Source: Actinomadura oligospora ATCC 43269
GTDB lineage: Bacteria > Actinomycetota > Actinomycetes > Streptosporangiales > Streptosporangiaceae
Assembly: GCF_000518265.1 (NCBI RefSeq)
Contig: NZ_JADG01000003.1
Coordinates: forward strand, 558,001 to 622,000
Reading direction: 5' to 3'
DNA length: 64,000 bases
Position numbers and translations under genes: made by a program. This document shows, one piece after another, positions 7,930-16,317 of the stretch (positions are counted from its first letter, which is position 1; the number at the start of each line of letters is the position of its first letter). The notes below the pieces were generated by a model. That model saw only the letters and a list, made by a program, of their open reading frames with translations. It was not told the origin of the DNA and made no database searches.

Positions 7930-10900
7930 TCAGCAGGTTTTTCGGTAGGGGGCGTCGGGGATGTTGGTTTTCCATTCTGATTTCGTTAGGGCGCCGCTTG
8001 TTGCGCAGAGTTCGGCCTCTAGGCGTTTCGGGGCGACTGAGTGGGTGCGGAAGCCGCCGGTGGAGTCGACGCTGACCAGGGATTGGCCGTCTGGGGTGAA
8101 CGCCATGGCCAGTACCGTGCGGCGGTGGCCGGTGAGCGGGATGCCCAGTGGGGTGCGGGTGCGCAGGTCCCACAGCTTGATCTCGCCGTCGGAGTCGGAC
8201 TCGCCGTAGGCGACGGCCAGGACGCGGTCCCGGGCGTCGTGGGCCGGCAGGGAGGCGCGGCCGGTCGGGGTGAGGTCTCCGGTGCGGAGGACATACCCCG
8301 TGCGGGCGAGCGTGGACGGGTCGTAGAAGGAGACGCTGCCGCGGAGTTCGGACGGGCCGTCGAAGATCATCTTGCCGTCCGTGCTGAACCGGCCCGCCGT
8401 CAGGCCCGTGGAGCCGCGCCGCAGCACCTTTCCGGACGGGAACTCCACGAGCGTGTGGCCGGAGAGCACCGCGCCGCCGTCCGGGCGGAACGCCACCGCT
8501 CCCCATCCCCACGGCTCCCCGCGCATCTCCCGGATCTGGCGCATCGGGGAGAGATTCCAGAAGGACAGGGACCTGCCCGCGTCGTCGGGACGGTTCCGGA
8601 CGAGTGTCCGTCCGTCCGGCGCGAAGTCCACGTTCTCGACGACCGGGTCCGAGTACTGGGTGACGGCGCCGGGGAGGGAACCGATGCGGGTTCGCTTCGA
8701 CAGGTCCCAGATGTCGATTTTTCCGTCGCCCATGCCGGTCTTGACCGCCAGCATCCGGCCGTTCGGGCTGAGCTTGAGACCCGATCCCGTGCTGAACTGC
8801 TCCTTCGGCAGCTCGAACCGTTTGGCGAGCGGGCTGGTCGACCAGATCTCGACGGCCTCGTCGTCCCTGAGCACCGCCATCGTGGAGCCGTCGCGGCTGG
8901 AGGTCGCCTGGTTGTACTCGCTGGATCGGCTCTCGGGTTGCCGGGTGTAGCGCGTGATGTCGAGGGAGAACAGGACGCCGTCGCCGCTCGTGCACCGCAG
9001 TTCGGTGTCGCGCGCGGTGAACCGGAAGGTCCCGGGGGCGCACTCGTCCATCGTGGTCGGGTAGCGCATGACCACGCCGTCGTCGGGCGAGATGCGCCAC
9101 AGGTTCAGCTGGGTCGCCATGAACTCGCCCGAGTGGCTGAAGGTCTGGTCCGCCCGCGTGACGTCCTCGGGGCCCTTCACCTCCTGGACGGTGTTGGTGT
9201 CGATCGACACCAGGCGCACGCCGTCCCTGCCCGGGAGTGCCGCGGTCCGGCCGTCCGGGCTGAAACGGACGGCCTGGAAGCTGGGCTCGTTGCCGATGTG
9301 GAAGTCGGGTGTGGGGAGCTTCCTGCGGGTTCGCAGGTCGGTCCAGGTGACCGTTTTGAGGGACTTGATCGACAGCACCGTCTCCTGCGGGGAGAACGAC
9401 ACGAAGCCGGTGATGCGCGGATCGTGGAACGCCTGTCGGCCGGTGCGCGTGTCCCAGACGGTGATCCCGTTGCGGTAGGCACCGGTCTCGGACGCCGCCA
9501 GGTAGGTGCCTGCCGGGCTGAGCTGGAGCTCGGCCGCGTTGACCAGGCCCTGGTCCTTGTAGCGGATCACGTTGCGGACGCTGAGGCCGGGGACGGACAG
9601 GATGGCGATCGTCCCGTCCAGGACGCGGACGGCGAGGGTCTTGCCGTCGTCGGACAGGTCGACGCCGCCGACTCCGGCGGCGGTCCGGAAGGAGCCGACC
9701 TTGCGTCCGCTGTCGGCGTCCCACACCCCGGCCTGGTTCCCGCCTGCCGCCGCCAGCAGCCGTCCTGAGCCGTCCAGGTCGGACCAGATCGCGTCGAAGT
9801 CGGGCAGCCGGACGGACCTGCGCTCCACCTGGTTCCGGAGCGCGAACAGCGCCGACCACGACTCGGGGGTGTCGGCGATCGACCCGGCCGCGACGGCGAG
9901 CCTGCGCGCCAGGTCCGGACGGGTGCGGCGCAGCGACTGCGCCAGCCCCGCGACCTGCGCGGACGCGGCGCGGTCGCGCTGTCCGACGACGGTCCGCCGC
10001 TGGTCGATCGCGACGGCGGCCGCGCCGATCGCGATGACCAGCAGGACCGACAGGCCGATGCTGACCAGCGCCCGCAGCCGTCCCCGGCGCAGCGACAGGG
10101 CGGCGGCGGCGTCCAGGAAGCCGCGCTCGACCAGGCTGAGGGTCAGGTGACGGCGGCCGGTCGCGGCCCACGACTGGGCGCGCTCCAGGGCCGTCCCCTG
10201 GTAGAGGTCGCTGCGTTTGCGGCCGTGGCCGTGCCAGAGCCGGGAGGCGTCCACGAGGTCCTGGTGGACGCCCAGTCCCGCGCGCTCGCCGTCGGCCCAT
10301 TCGCGCAGCCTCGGCCACGCGCGGATGAGCGCGGCGCTGGACAGCGTGACGGTGTCGTCCGTCCAGACCAGGACGCCCGCGCCGGTGAAGTCGCGCAGCA
10401 CGCGGTCGACGACCTGGTCGTCGACCTGGCCGTCGGCGAACTCGTCCCGGCGCGCCGAGCGCAGCGTGTCCTCGGCGCGCTCGCCGGGCGCGACCAGCCG
10501 CAGCAGCAGTTGCGGCACGGCCTCCTGTTCGCGGACGCCCAGGCCGGTGAACACGACCTCCGCGAGTTCGGCGCGGGACGGCTCGGGCGGTTCGGGCGGC
10601 CGGTCGTCGGGGACGGCGCGGCGCGTGGCCTCCTTCAGGTCGATCGCGCCGACCAGGCCGAGCAGCAGGTCCTCGGCGTCGGGACGGTCGGCCGGGTCCT
10701 TCGCCAGCGACGCCGTCACCAGCGCGCGCAGCGGTTCGTCCAGCATGGAGGTGTCGGGGTGGTGGGTCTCCACCCGGCGTGCGATCACGGGGGCGGTGTC
10801 GCCGGTGAAGGCGTGCCGTCCGGTCGCGGCGAACAGGACGACCGCGCCCCATCCCCACACGTCCACCTTGGCGTCGCCGTGCTCGCCCCGGTACCGCTCC

Positions 10901-11430
10901 GGGGGCATGTAGCGCAGGGTGCCCTTGAGCAGGCCGGTCGTGGTGGGCTGCTCCTCGATCCGGGCGATCCCGAAGTCGATGAGGCGCGGCCCGTCCGGGG
11001 CCAGCAGGATGTTCTCGGGCTTCAGGTCGCGGTGCACGACCCGCGCGCGGTGGACGCCCACCAGCGCGGTGGCGAGGCCGATCGCCAGACGGCGCAGCTC
11101 GTCCGGCCCGTACGGCCCGCCGCGCGTGACGGCCTGCCGGAGGTTCGGCCCGGCGACGTGCTCGCTGACGACGAACGGGATCGGGCCGTCGAGGTCGGCG
11201 TACAGGACCTTGGCGGTGCAGTAGGCGGCGACCTTCCGCCAGGCCCAGGTCTCCTTGCGGAGCGTCTCGCGGTCACGGTCGAGGACGCCGTGCAGGGCCT
11301 TGACGGCGACCCGTTCGCCGCCCGGCCCGTAGCCCTCGTAGACGACACCCTGGCCTCCCGCGCCGAGCCGTCCGTCCAGGTAGAAGGAGCCGAGCTGGCG
11401 GGGGTCGCCGGGGTGGAGCGGTTCGGCCAT
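7930..11430 (-). CDS. Ser/Thr protein kinase fused to WD40 repeats
   Basis: 1166 residues. Residues 15-275 are a Hanks-type kinase: glycine loop GAGGQG (23-28), Lys44, catalytic HRDLKPEN (133-140) and DFG (152-154), followed by GTLRYMPPERY. Residues about 290-450 resemble the winged-helix region found in nSTAND1 proteins, with the AALIRAWPRLREW motif, but no P-loop NTPase precedes it. One membrane segment (ALVSIGLSVLLVIAIGAAAV, about 455-476) separates this cytoplasmic half from about 600 residues of WD40-type repeats (many FSPDG and LSPNG turns), which would lie outside the membrane if the kinase is inside. It probably phosphorylates Ser/Thr residues in response to binding by the propellers. 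It is a single-gene unit with no visible partner. Confidence 0.88.
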   Translation of the reverse strand: MAEPLHPGDPRQLGSFYLDGRLGAGGQGVVYEGYGPGGERVAVKALHGVLDRDRETLRKETWAWRKVAAYCTAKVLYADLDGPIPFVVSEHVAGPNLRQAVTRGGPYGPDELRRLAIGLATALVGVHRARVVHRDLKPENILLAPDGPRLIDFGIARIEEQPTTTGLLKGTLRYMPPERYRGEHGDAKVDVWGWGAVVLFAATGRHAFTGDTAPVIARRVETHHPDTSMLDEPLRALVTASLAKDPADRPDAEDLLLGLVGAIDLKEATRRAVPDDRPPEPPEPSRAELAEVVFTGLGVREQEAVPQLLLRLVAPGERAEDTLRSARRDEFADGQVDDQVVDRVLRDFTGAGVLVWTDDTVTLSSAALIRAWPRLREWADGERAGLGVHQDLVDASRLWHGHGRKRSDLYQGTALERAQSWAATGRRHLTLSLVERGFLDAAAALSLRRGRLRALVSIGLSVLLVIAIGAAAVAIDQRRTVVGQRDRAASAQVAGLAQSLRRTRPDLARRLAVAAGSIADTPESWSALFALRNQVERRSVRLPDFDAIWSDLDGSGRLLAAAGGNQAGVWDADSGRKVGSFRTAAGVGGVDLSDDGKTLAVRVLDGTIAILSVPGLSVRNVIRYKDQGLVNAAELQLSPAGTYLAASETGAYRNGITVWDTRTGRQAFHDPRITGFVSFSPQETVLSIKSLKTVTWTDLRTRRKLPTPDFHIGNEPSFQAVRFSPDGRTAALPGRDGVRLVSIDTNTVQEVKGPEDVTRADQTFSHSGEFMATQLNLWRISPDDGVVMRYPTTMDECAPGTFRFTARDTELRCTSGDGVLFSLDITRYTRQPESRSSEYNQATSSRDGSTMAVLRDDEAVEIWSTSPLAKRFELPKEQFSTGSGLKLSPNGRMLAVKTGMGDGKIDIWDLSKRTRIGSLPGAVTQYSDPVVENVDFAPDGRTLVRNRPDDAGRSLSFWNLSPMRQIREMRGEPWGWGAVAFRPDGGAVLSGHTLVEFPSGKVLRRGSTGLTAGRFSTDGKMIFDGPSELRGSVSFYDPSTLARTGYVLRTGDLTPTGRASLPAHDARDRVLAVAYGESDSDGEIKLWDLRTRTPLGIPLTGHRRTVLAMAFTPDGQSLVSVDSTGGFRTHSVAPKRLEAELCATSGALTKSEWKTNIPDAPYRKTC

Positions 11431-11482
11431 GGGTCTCCTCGCGCTGCCGGTGGAACCCGGTGATCATCTCAGAAAGACGCTC

Positions 11483-11791
11483 ATGTCTGACTGTTTGTTC
11501 GGCACCGGCGCCGTGGAAGACCTCGTCCCGCCCGCACACCGCGCCTGCAGGGCGTGGTCCCGTACCCAGCGCGTCCTTGCTGACCAGCGCGCCCGCCGTG
11601 ACCCGGCGACCGCCGCGCACTCGGCACAGGCCGTCTCCAACCGTGCCGCCATGGAAGCGCGCGAGACGGGGGAGACCCTCCCCGGACGCCCGCTCGGCTT
11701 GCCCGACCTGCCGGACAGGGACGTGTGGGCGGAGCATCCGCGTGTCGGGGCGAGACTTTCGGCGCGCGTCGGTTGCAGGTGCGTCGCGTAG
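11483..11791 (+). CDS. Possible small hypothetical protein
   Basis: 102 codons (MSDCLFGTGAVEDLVPPAHR start) with mostly G/C third positions but a weak ribosome site and no recognised domain. Its tail (ARVGCRCVA) looks like chance sequence. It lies just upstream of and divergent from the kinase gene, in a stretch that also holds gene remnants, so it may itself be a fragment. Confidence 0.25.
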   Translation: MSDCLFGTGAVEDLVPPAHRACRAWSRTQRVLADQRARRDPATAAHSAQAVSNRAAMEARETGETLPGRPLGLPDLPDRDVWAEHPRVGARLSARVGCRCVA

Positions 11792-11861
11792 TCGGACGGC
11801 ATCGCGGGCCCACCTGCGACGGCCCAGTGACCTGCGCGGGCGACTGGGCCGTTCCGCGGGG

Positions 11862-11990
11862 CTACCAGTTCGCGGTGCAGTTGGTGCCGTTGTCGCCGGG
11901 GCCGCACGCGAACAGCTGCATTCTGGACTCGTTGGAGTAAGCGTGGAATGCGCAGAGGCAAGCCTGAGACTCTGAACGGTGTTGCGCCAC
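11862..11990 (-). pseudogene. C-terminal remnant of a small secreted protein
   Basis: The minus strand reads ACLCAFHAYSNESRMQLFAC then GPGDNGTNCTANW and TAG at 11862-11864. The cysteine spacing and the NGTNCTANW end look like the tail of a small exported actinomycete protein. A GTG at 11988-11990 could start a 42-residue peptide, but a TGA lies five codons upstream and no signal peptide is present. I take it as a truncated gene. Confidence 0.45.
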
Positions 11991-12020
11991 GCGTTTTCAC
12001 TGTGGTGAAAATGCGTGGCG
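11985..12020. promoter_or_regulatory. 36-bp near-perfect palindrome
   Basis: CGCCACGCGTTTTCAC (11985-12000) and GTGAAAATGCGTGGCG (12005-12020) are complementary at 15 of 16 positions, the exception being a G-T pair, around a TGTG centre. It lies 175 bases before the PucR-like gene and at the broken 5' end of the secreted-protein remnant. An operator or a strong RNA hairpin is possible; there is no T tract. Confidence 0.6.
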
Positions 12021-12194
12021 GCTTGGAGGCTTTCCGGCCAGCAGGCACTTGAGGCGATCGTGCGGATCGACGGCGAAGGGTGGGGACGAGCTGGGCTGTG
12101 GCGCGCCCATGACGGCAAGAGCCCGCCGCCTGGGTGTCCGCTGGGGGCTCCAGGTGGAAACGGCCGATGGGGTTTTGGTGGGAGGCGGTTCGAG

Positions 12195-13682
12195 ATGACA
12201 GTTGGTCCTGGTGGAGGGCAACAAGTGGTCGGCCAGTCAGAGACGATTCGACGGCTGGTGATGGGCCCGGAAGGTTTACAGGCTCTGCTGGGGTGGCTTG
12301 CGCTGCAGATCAACGGCTATGTGTTGCTGGCGGACGCGAGTGGAACACCTCTTCAAGTCTCTTCCCGGTGGCCGGCGGAGCTTTCAGCGCTGGCGGAGGA
12401 GGGGATCCGGCGCGTCTGTGCGGGGAAGGCCGGGTCGGCGGCCATGGACGCCACGGCACATACCGTGTGGGTCTCGGCGATCGGTGGCGAGGACCCTCAG
12501 ATCACTTTGATCGTCGCCTGCGAAAAACCGTTCTCTCCCCGACGACGAAAGTTGGTCTCCGAAGCGTCGGGCTATTTATGGCTGCGGTGGCGGCTGGAGG
12601 AACTCGAGCGACACCGTGACCAGGTGGAACTGGCGAACATGCAGAGTCACGAAGCGGCCTTGCACCTTCTGCTGGTCGGCAATGTCGTTGCTGCCCGGCG
12701 CGTCACCGAAGCCCTTGGTTCACACCTGCCCGACGTCACGCGCGTCCACATCATCGAGTGTCCCCCGCGGCTCAGGGACGAATGCCTTCATGAGTGTGAG
12801 CGGGCCATACGCGGCCACGTGTGGCTGATCCGCTGCCCTGTGTACACCCGGCATCTCATCATCCTGGCTCCGGCAGGCCCCGACGACGCGGACGCGCCGT
12901 TGGAGCATGCGTTGCAGACCCTCGCGGCGAACCGGCGGCACTGTTACGTCGGGACCGGCCAAGCGGTGCCGCTGGGTGACATCGCGACAGGATACGAACA
13001 GGCGTTCCATGCGCTCGCGGTCGCCAGGAACACCGCCGCACGGTGCGCGGCGTTCAGCCCCCGCGATGAACTGGCGGCCCTGATCGGCCCGGCCGGCGTC
13101 CGGTGGGCGACCACGCGCGTCCAGCCGCTGCTCGATCACCGTCCCCGCCGCCCCCAGGATCCGGACGCCGCTGAGCTTCAGGCGACTCTCGCCTCGTGGC
13201 TGGCCTTCTCCACGCGGGCGGCCCGGCAGTTGAAGATCCACCGCAACACCCTGACCGCCCGGCTGCGACTCATCGCCGACCTCCTCGACTGCGACCTCAG
13301 CGACCTCGCCACCCAGGCCGAACTCCACCTCGCGCACCGCCTCCTCGGCCAGCCCTGGCGGGCCGGGGAATCCGACGAGCCCGACAACGTGATCCTTGAC
13401 CGGCTTCTCGCCACGCCGCACGTCATCCAATGGGCCCAGAACCGCCTGTCCGAAATCGGCAATGATGATCCGCGCCTATCGCACACCCTGCGGATCTGGC
13501 TGAGCAGTAACGGACACCTGCCCAGCACCGCGGATTCACTGCGACTCTCGGTCCCGGCCACGCGTAAACGGATCCTCCGCATCGAGCGGATCCTTCAACG
13601 TTCCCTGCTCAACGCGCCGTCCGCGCTATACGAGATGCAGCTCGCCGTCCGGATCGTCGATCGCCACACCGATGAAGGATGA
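12195..13682 (+). CDS. PucR/CdaR-type regulator with two C-terminal HTH domains
   Basis: 495 residues from the ATG at 12195, which has a GGGAGG upstream; the frame is open further upstream to a GTG at 12015, but that part is not protein-like. Residues 15-130 form a sensory domain (GYVLLADASGTPLQVSSRWP), 150-300 a degenerate CdaR/GGDEF-like domain (VWLIRCPVYTRHLIILAP), and about 328-380 a PucR HTH (ARQLKIHRNTLTARLRLIAD). A second similar unit follows at about 430-480 (LPSTADSLRLSVPATRKRIL). It probably binds DNA in response to a small ligand. The target is unknown; the palindrome at 11985-12020 is a candidate autoregulatory site. Confidence 0.75.
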   Translation: MTVGPGGGQQVVGQSETIRRLVMGPEGLQALLGWLALQINGYVLLADASGTPLQVSSRWPAELSALAEEGIRRVCAGKAGSAAMDATAHTVWVSAIGGEDPQITLIVACEKPFSPRRRKLVSEASGYLWLRWRLEELERHRDQVELANMQSHEAALHLLLVGNVVAARRVTEALGSHLPDVTRVHIIECPPRLRDECLHECERAIRGHVWLIRCPVYTRHLIILAPAGPDDADAPLEHALQTLAANRRHCYVGTGQAVPLGDIATGYEQAFHALAVARNTAARCAAFSPRDELAALIGPAGVRWATTRVQPLLDHRPRRPQDPDAAELQATLASWLAFSTRAARQLKIHRNTLTARLRLIADLLDCDLSDLATQAELHLAHRLLGQPWRAGESDEPDNVILDRLLATPHVIQWAQNRLSEIGNDDPRLSHTLRIWLSSNGHLPSTADSLRLSVPATRKRILRIERILQRSLLNAPSALYEMQLAVRIVDRHTDEG

Positions 13683-14181
13683 CCGAAACCCGCCTTCTCG
13701 CCCTGCGTCTATTCCCTCCTCGGTCGCCAAAAGGGAACCGGCGGCGCTGATCACAGTGCAAACACAACCTGGCGAGGTGTTCCCCGAGGCGGCAGAGTTC
13801 CTCATGTCCCACCACAGAACAGCCCCAGCGCACAGGACTTCGGAAGACGACACCGGCTCCCCAGCCCCCAAGGCACTCGCCCGCCCACAATCATTTTCGG
13901 CGCCAACGGCCGTCCGTAGGTTCGCCCACCCAGAAGTACGACGCCAGCCGGGTGGCTGCGTCGCACTGAGGTGACGGCCTCCGACGGAGTCGCCGTCAAA
14001 CCCTGACATCAGGGCACCACAAGCTCCCTTTCGCGGGTTCGAGTGCGACGAGGCCGGATGGCCTGGTTCGGCGATGAAGCCGACGGGCTTCGCCTGAATC
14101 AGATCGAGGAGTCCGGCGGTCGAGGCGTCCAGCGGTGACAGCCGTTGAGGTTCGCGGGGCTCGGTGTCACGGGGGTTGCGA
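13683..14181. other. Gap without a recognised gene
   Basis: About 500 bases between two regulator genes. A 100-codon frame on the plus strand from 13672 overlaps the preceding stop but has poor third-position GC and no similarity I recognise. Minus-strand frames through this region likewise show no domain. It may be old, decayed sequence. Confidence 0.3.
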
Positions 14182-15204
14182 ATGCTGAGGATCCATTTCA
14201 CCGGTGATGACCTGCCACGGACGCGGCTGGCGGAGGGTCCGGACGCGATGTGGGAGGGGCTGCTCAGCCTGTACCGGTTACGGCGACCGCATGGTGCGGC
14301 GGTGTTCGGGCCGTGGCGGCGCCGGGTCGGACCGAAGGTCCCTGAATCGACCCGCATGCTGACCGACCTGGTGCCGTCCACCGGGTACGCCGTCGACTTC
14401 CTCACCCCCACCACCACCTCGGGAACGTTGCGGGACGGAGTGGAGGCCTTGCGCGGCACCCGCAGCACCCGGCTGCGCGGTGACCTGGCCGAGTTGGCCG
14501 CGCGGCACCCCGGACGTCCCCTCCCCGGGTGGTTCGCGGGGTTGGCCGAGGGACGAACGGAAACGCTCGGCAGGGTGGCCGACGCCATGACCGACTACGC
14601 GAAGACATGCCTGACACCCGACTGGGACCGGATCAGCACCGAGGTCCGGCATGACCTGGCGCTGCGGAACAAGGCGCACGCCGAAGGCGGCTGGCCCGAG
14701 GTGCTCGGCGGACTCCACCCCTCGGCGAGGTGGAGCTATCCCGTGCTGGAACTGAACTACCCCGCCGATCACGACGTCGTCCTGGACGGGCGCGGACTGG
14801 TCCTGCAGCCGTCCGTCTTCTGCTGGGGCGCGCCGGTCACCCTGCTCGACCCCGAGCTCCCGCCGGTGCTGACGTTCCCGGTCGCCCATGAGACCCGATG
14901 GTCGGCGGCTGCGGGCGGCCAGGCGTCCACTGGCCGGAGCCGGGCGATCATCGCGTTACTCGGCCGGACCAGGACCCACGTGCTGGAGACGATCGCCCTC
15001 GGCGCCTGCAACACCACCCAACTCGCCAGACGCACCGCGATCCCGGTCCCCACCGCCAGCCACCAGACGAAGGTGCTTCGCGAGGCCGGGCTCATCGCCA
15101 GCGAACGCGAGAGCAACCAGGTCCGTCACACACTCACCCCGCTGGGAGCCGCCCTGCTGAACGGCAGCCTCCTCCGGCCGGAGGCGGGCGGAGACCACCG
15201 CTGA
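14182..15204 (+). CDS. ArsR-like winged-helix transcriptional regulator
   Basis: 340 residues from the ATG at 14182, which has a GGGGG ribosome site; an upstream GTG at 14164 would bury that site. Residues 1-235 start MLRIHFTGDDLPRTRLAEGP and form the long N-terminal part found in one group of actinomycete ArsR-type regulators. Residues 255-335 are a winged helix: ALLGRTRTHVLETIALGACN, TTQLARRTAIPVPTASHQTK (recognition region) and VLREAGLIASERESNQVRHT. No metal-binding cysteine motif is seen, so the N-terminal domain probably senses another signal. It is a monocistronic gene with no obvious target beside it. Confidence 0.75.
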   Translation: MLRIHFTGDDLPRTRLAEGPDAMWEGLLSLYRLRRPHGAAVFGPWRRRVGPKVPESTRMLTDLVPSTGYAVDFLTPTTTSGTLRDGVEALRGTRSTRLRGDLAELAARHPGRPLPGWFAGLAEGRTETLGRVADAMTDYAKTCLTPDWDRISTEVRHDLALRNKAHAEGGWPEVLGGLHPSARWSYPVLELNYPADHDVVLDGRGLVLQPSVFCWGAPVTLLDPELPPVLTFPVAHETRWSAAAGGQASTGRSRAIIALLGRTRTHVLETIALGACNTTQLARRTAIPVPTASHQTKVLREAGLIASERESNQVRHTLTPLGAALLNGSLLRPEAGGDHR

Positions 15205-15311
15205 TTCAATGCCCGACCGCCTCGCCAAATCTATCCACGTCCTACAGCTCCACGAAACCCAGACTCAGTGTGTATGCCGTCAGTCCGCAACGGACCCATG
15301 CCCCTGACAGG

Positions 15312-15348
15312 CGAACCGCCCGCCGACACGTGGTCGACGGGCGGTTCG
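15312..15348 (-). terminator. Strong hairpin terminator of the secreted-protein pseudogene
   Basis: CGAACCGCCCGCCGAC (15312-15327) pairs with GTCGACGGGCGGTTCG (15333-15348), 15 of 16 positions complementary, around a 5-base loop. It begins 11 bases beyond the stop codon of the minus-strand gene at 15359. No T run follows, as is usual for high-GC genomes. Confidence 0.65.
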
Positions 15349-15358
15349 GCCGGCGAGA

Positions 15359-15715
15359 TCAAGGGGTGTAGATCCAGATCTGCGCCTTGGCGTTCCCCCT
15401 CGGGGAGTGGTAGGGCAATATCGCGGCCCACACCTTGTCGTGATGTCCCGACTTCCAGCCCGTGCAGGTCTTGTGCTTCGCACCTCAATAGCGCTGGGAC
15501 CACATGAGCACCTTGTGCGGGAATGGAGCGCCTACCTTGCGCACAAATTCCAGAACATACCCCTGAGACAGGCGACTGCCTGTTACGTAGAAGCACATTT
15601 GGACCTTGCCGTGGGACCGGACGCTGCTGGTCCACTGTGGACTCTGGTAGGTGTAGATCCATTTTCCGCTGATGCCACTCGCCCTGACGTCGTTAGTCCA
15701 GTCCTTCAGGCCCAC
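15359..15715 (-). pseudogene. Small secreted-type protein interrupted by an in-frame TGA
   Basis: The minus strand reads GLKDWTNDVRASGISGKWIY, continues in one frame to HKVLMWSQRY, meets TGA at 15485-15487, and goes on in the same frame with GAKHKTCTGWKSGHHDKVWA and ends AKAQIWIYTP-stop at 15359-15361. Both halves have the Trp/Gly/Cys-rich composition of a small exported protein. No signal peptide is in frame, since a TGA lies three codons before the GTG at 15715, so the 5' end is also lost. The intact terminator behind it shows this was a real gene. The lost codon may have been Cys or Trp, judging from single-base neighbours of TGA. Confidence 0.65.
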
Positions 15716-15906
15716 GCCGGATCAATGACCGCCGCGCCGACCGACCGGCGTCGGGCGAGTTCGGATGCGTTGAGATCGCCGGTACGGGCCCCGGCCTGGC
15801 CGGCGGCATCATCGAGCAGATCGACCTCGACCGACCGGTCACACTTCTGGTCGCAGACCTGGCGCACCGCTCTCCGGCCCATGGTCGGCGTGTGAGAGGG
15901 TTGATC

Positions 15907-16305
15907 ATGCCCTTGAGTGCGTTTCAGGTCAGGACGTCGATCGCTGTTTCCGATATTCGGGAGGCGGTCGCGTTCTACGAAGGCAAGCTGGGTCTGCGGC
16001 CGTTGTGGTCCGGGCCCAGCGCCCATATCGCCGATGGAAGCCGGGTCTATGGTTCTGGCGGTGGTCCGGCGCTGAACGTGTACCAGTCGGTCACCGCTGG
16101 GAAGACGCCCGCGACGCTGGCGACGTGGTACGTCGACGACATCGACCGGATCGTCGACGAACTCACGTCCTCCGGCGTCGAGTTCATGCGTTACGACCAG
16201 CTCGAACACGACGACAAGGGCATCACGCCCCGGGCCGGTGGCGGACGTATCGCGTGGTTCCAGGACCCGGACGGCAACACCTTCGCCATCGAAGCCGACG
16301 ACTGA
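15907..16305 (+). CDS. VOC superfamily (glyoxalase/bleomycin-resistance fold) protein
   Basis: 132 residues from the ATG at 15907, with GAGAGGG upstream. Two beta-alpha-beta-beta-beta units are visible: VRTSIAVSDIREAVAFYEGK at the start, then LATWYVDDIDRIVDELTSSG, and the closing GGGRIAWFQDPDGNTFAIEA, which carries the usual DPDGN turn and terminal Glu. Single-unit VOC proteins dimerise to form metal-dependent enzymes or drug-binding proteins; the substrate is unknown. It is convergent with the response regulator gene that follows. Confidence 0.82.
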   Translation: MPLSAFQVRTSIAVSDIREAVAFYEGKLGLRPLWSGPSAHIADGSRVYGSGGGPALNVYQSVTAGKTPATLATWYVDDIDRIVDELTSSGVEFMRYDQLEHDDKGITPRAGGGRIAWFQDPDGNTFAIEADD

Positions 16306-16317
16306 CCGTCAGCTAGG

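Noticed and set aside
8041..11463. Long plus-strand frames opposite the kinase-WD40 gene
   Set aside because: The minus strand has all kinase motifs and repeats; the plus frames are low-complexity and lack starts with ribosome sites.
13672..13974. 100-codon frame after the PucR-type gene
   Set aside because: Third-position GC is low for this genome, the start overlaps the preceding stop without a ribosome site, and no domain is seen.
15706..15882. 58-codon minus-strand frame upstream of the secreted-protein pseudogene
   Set aside because: I considered it as the lost N-terminus, but it has no signal peptide and does not join naturally to the next frame.
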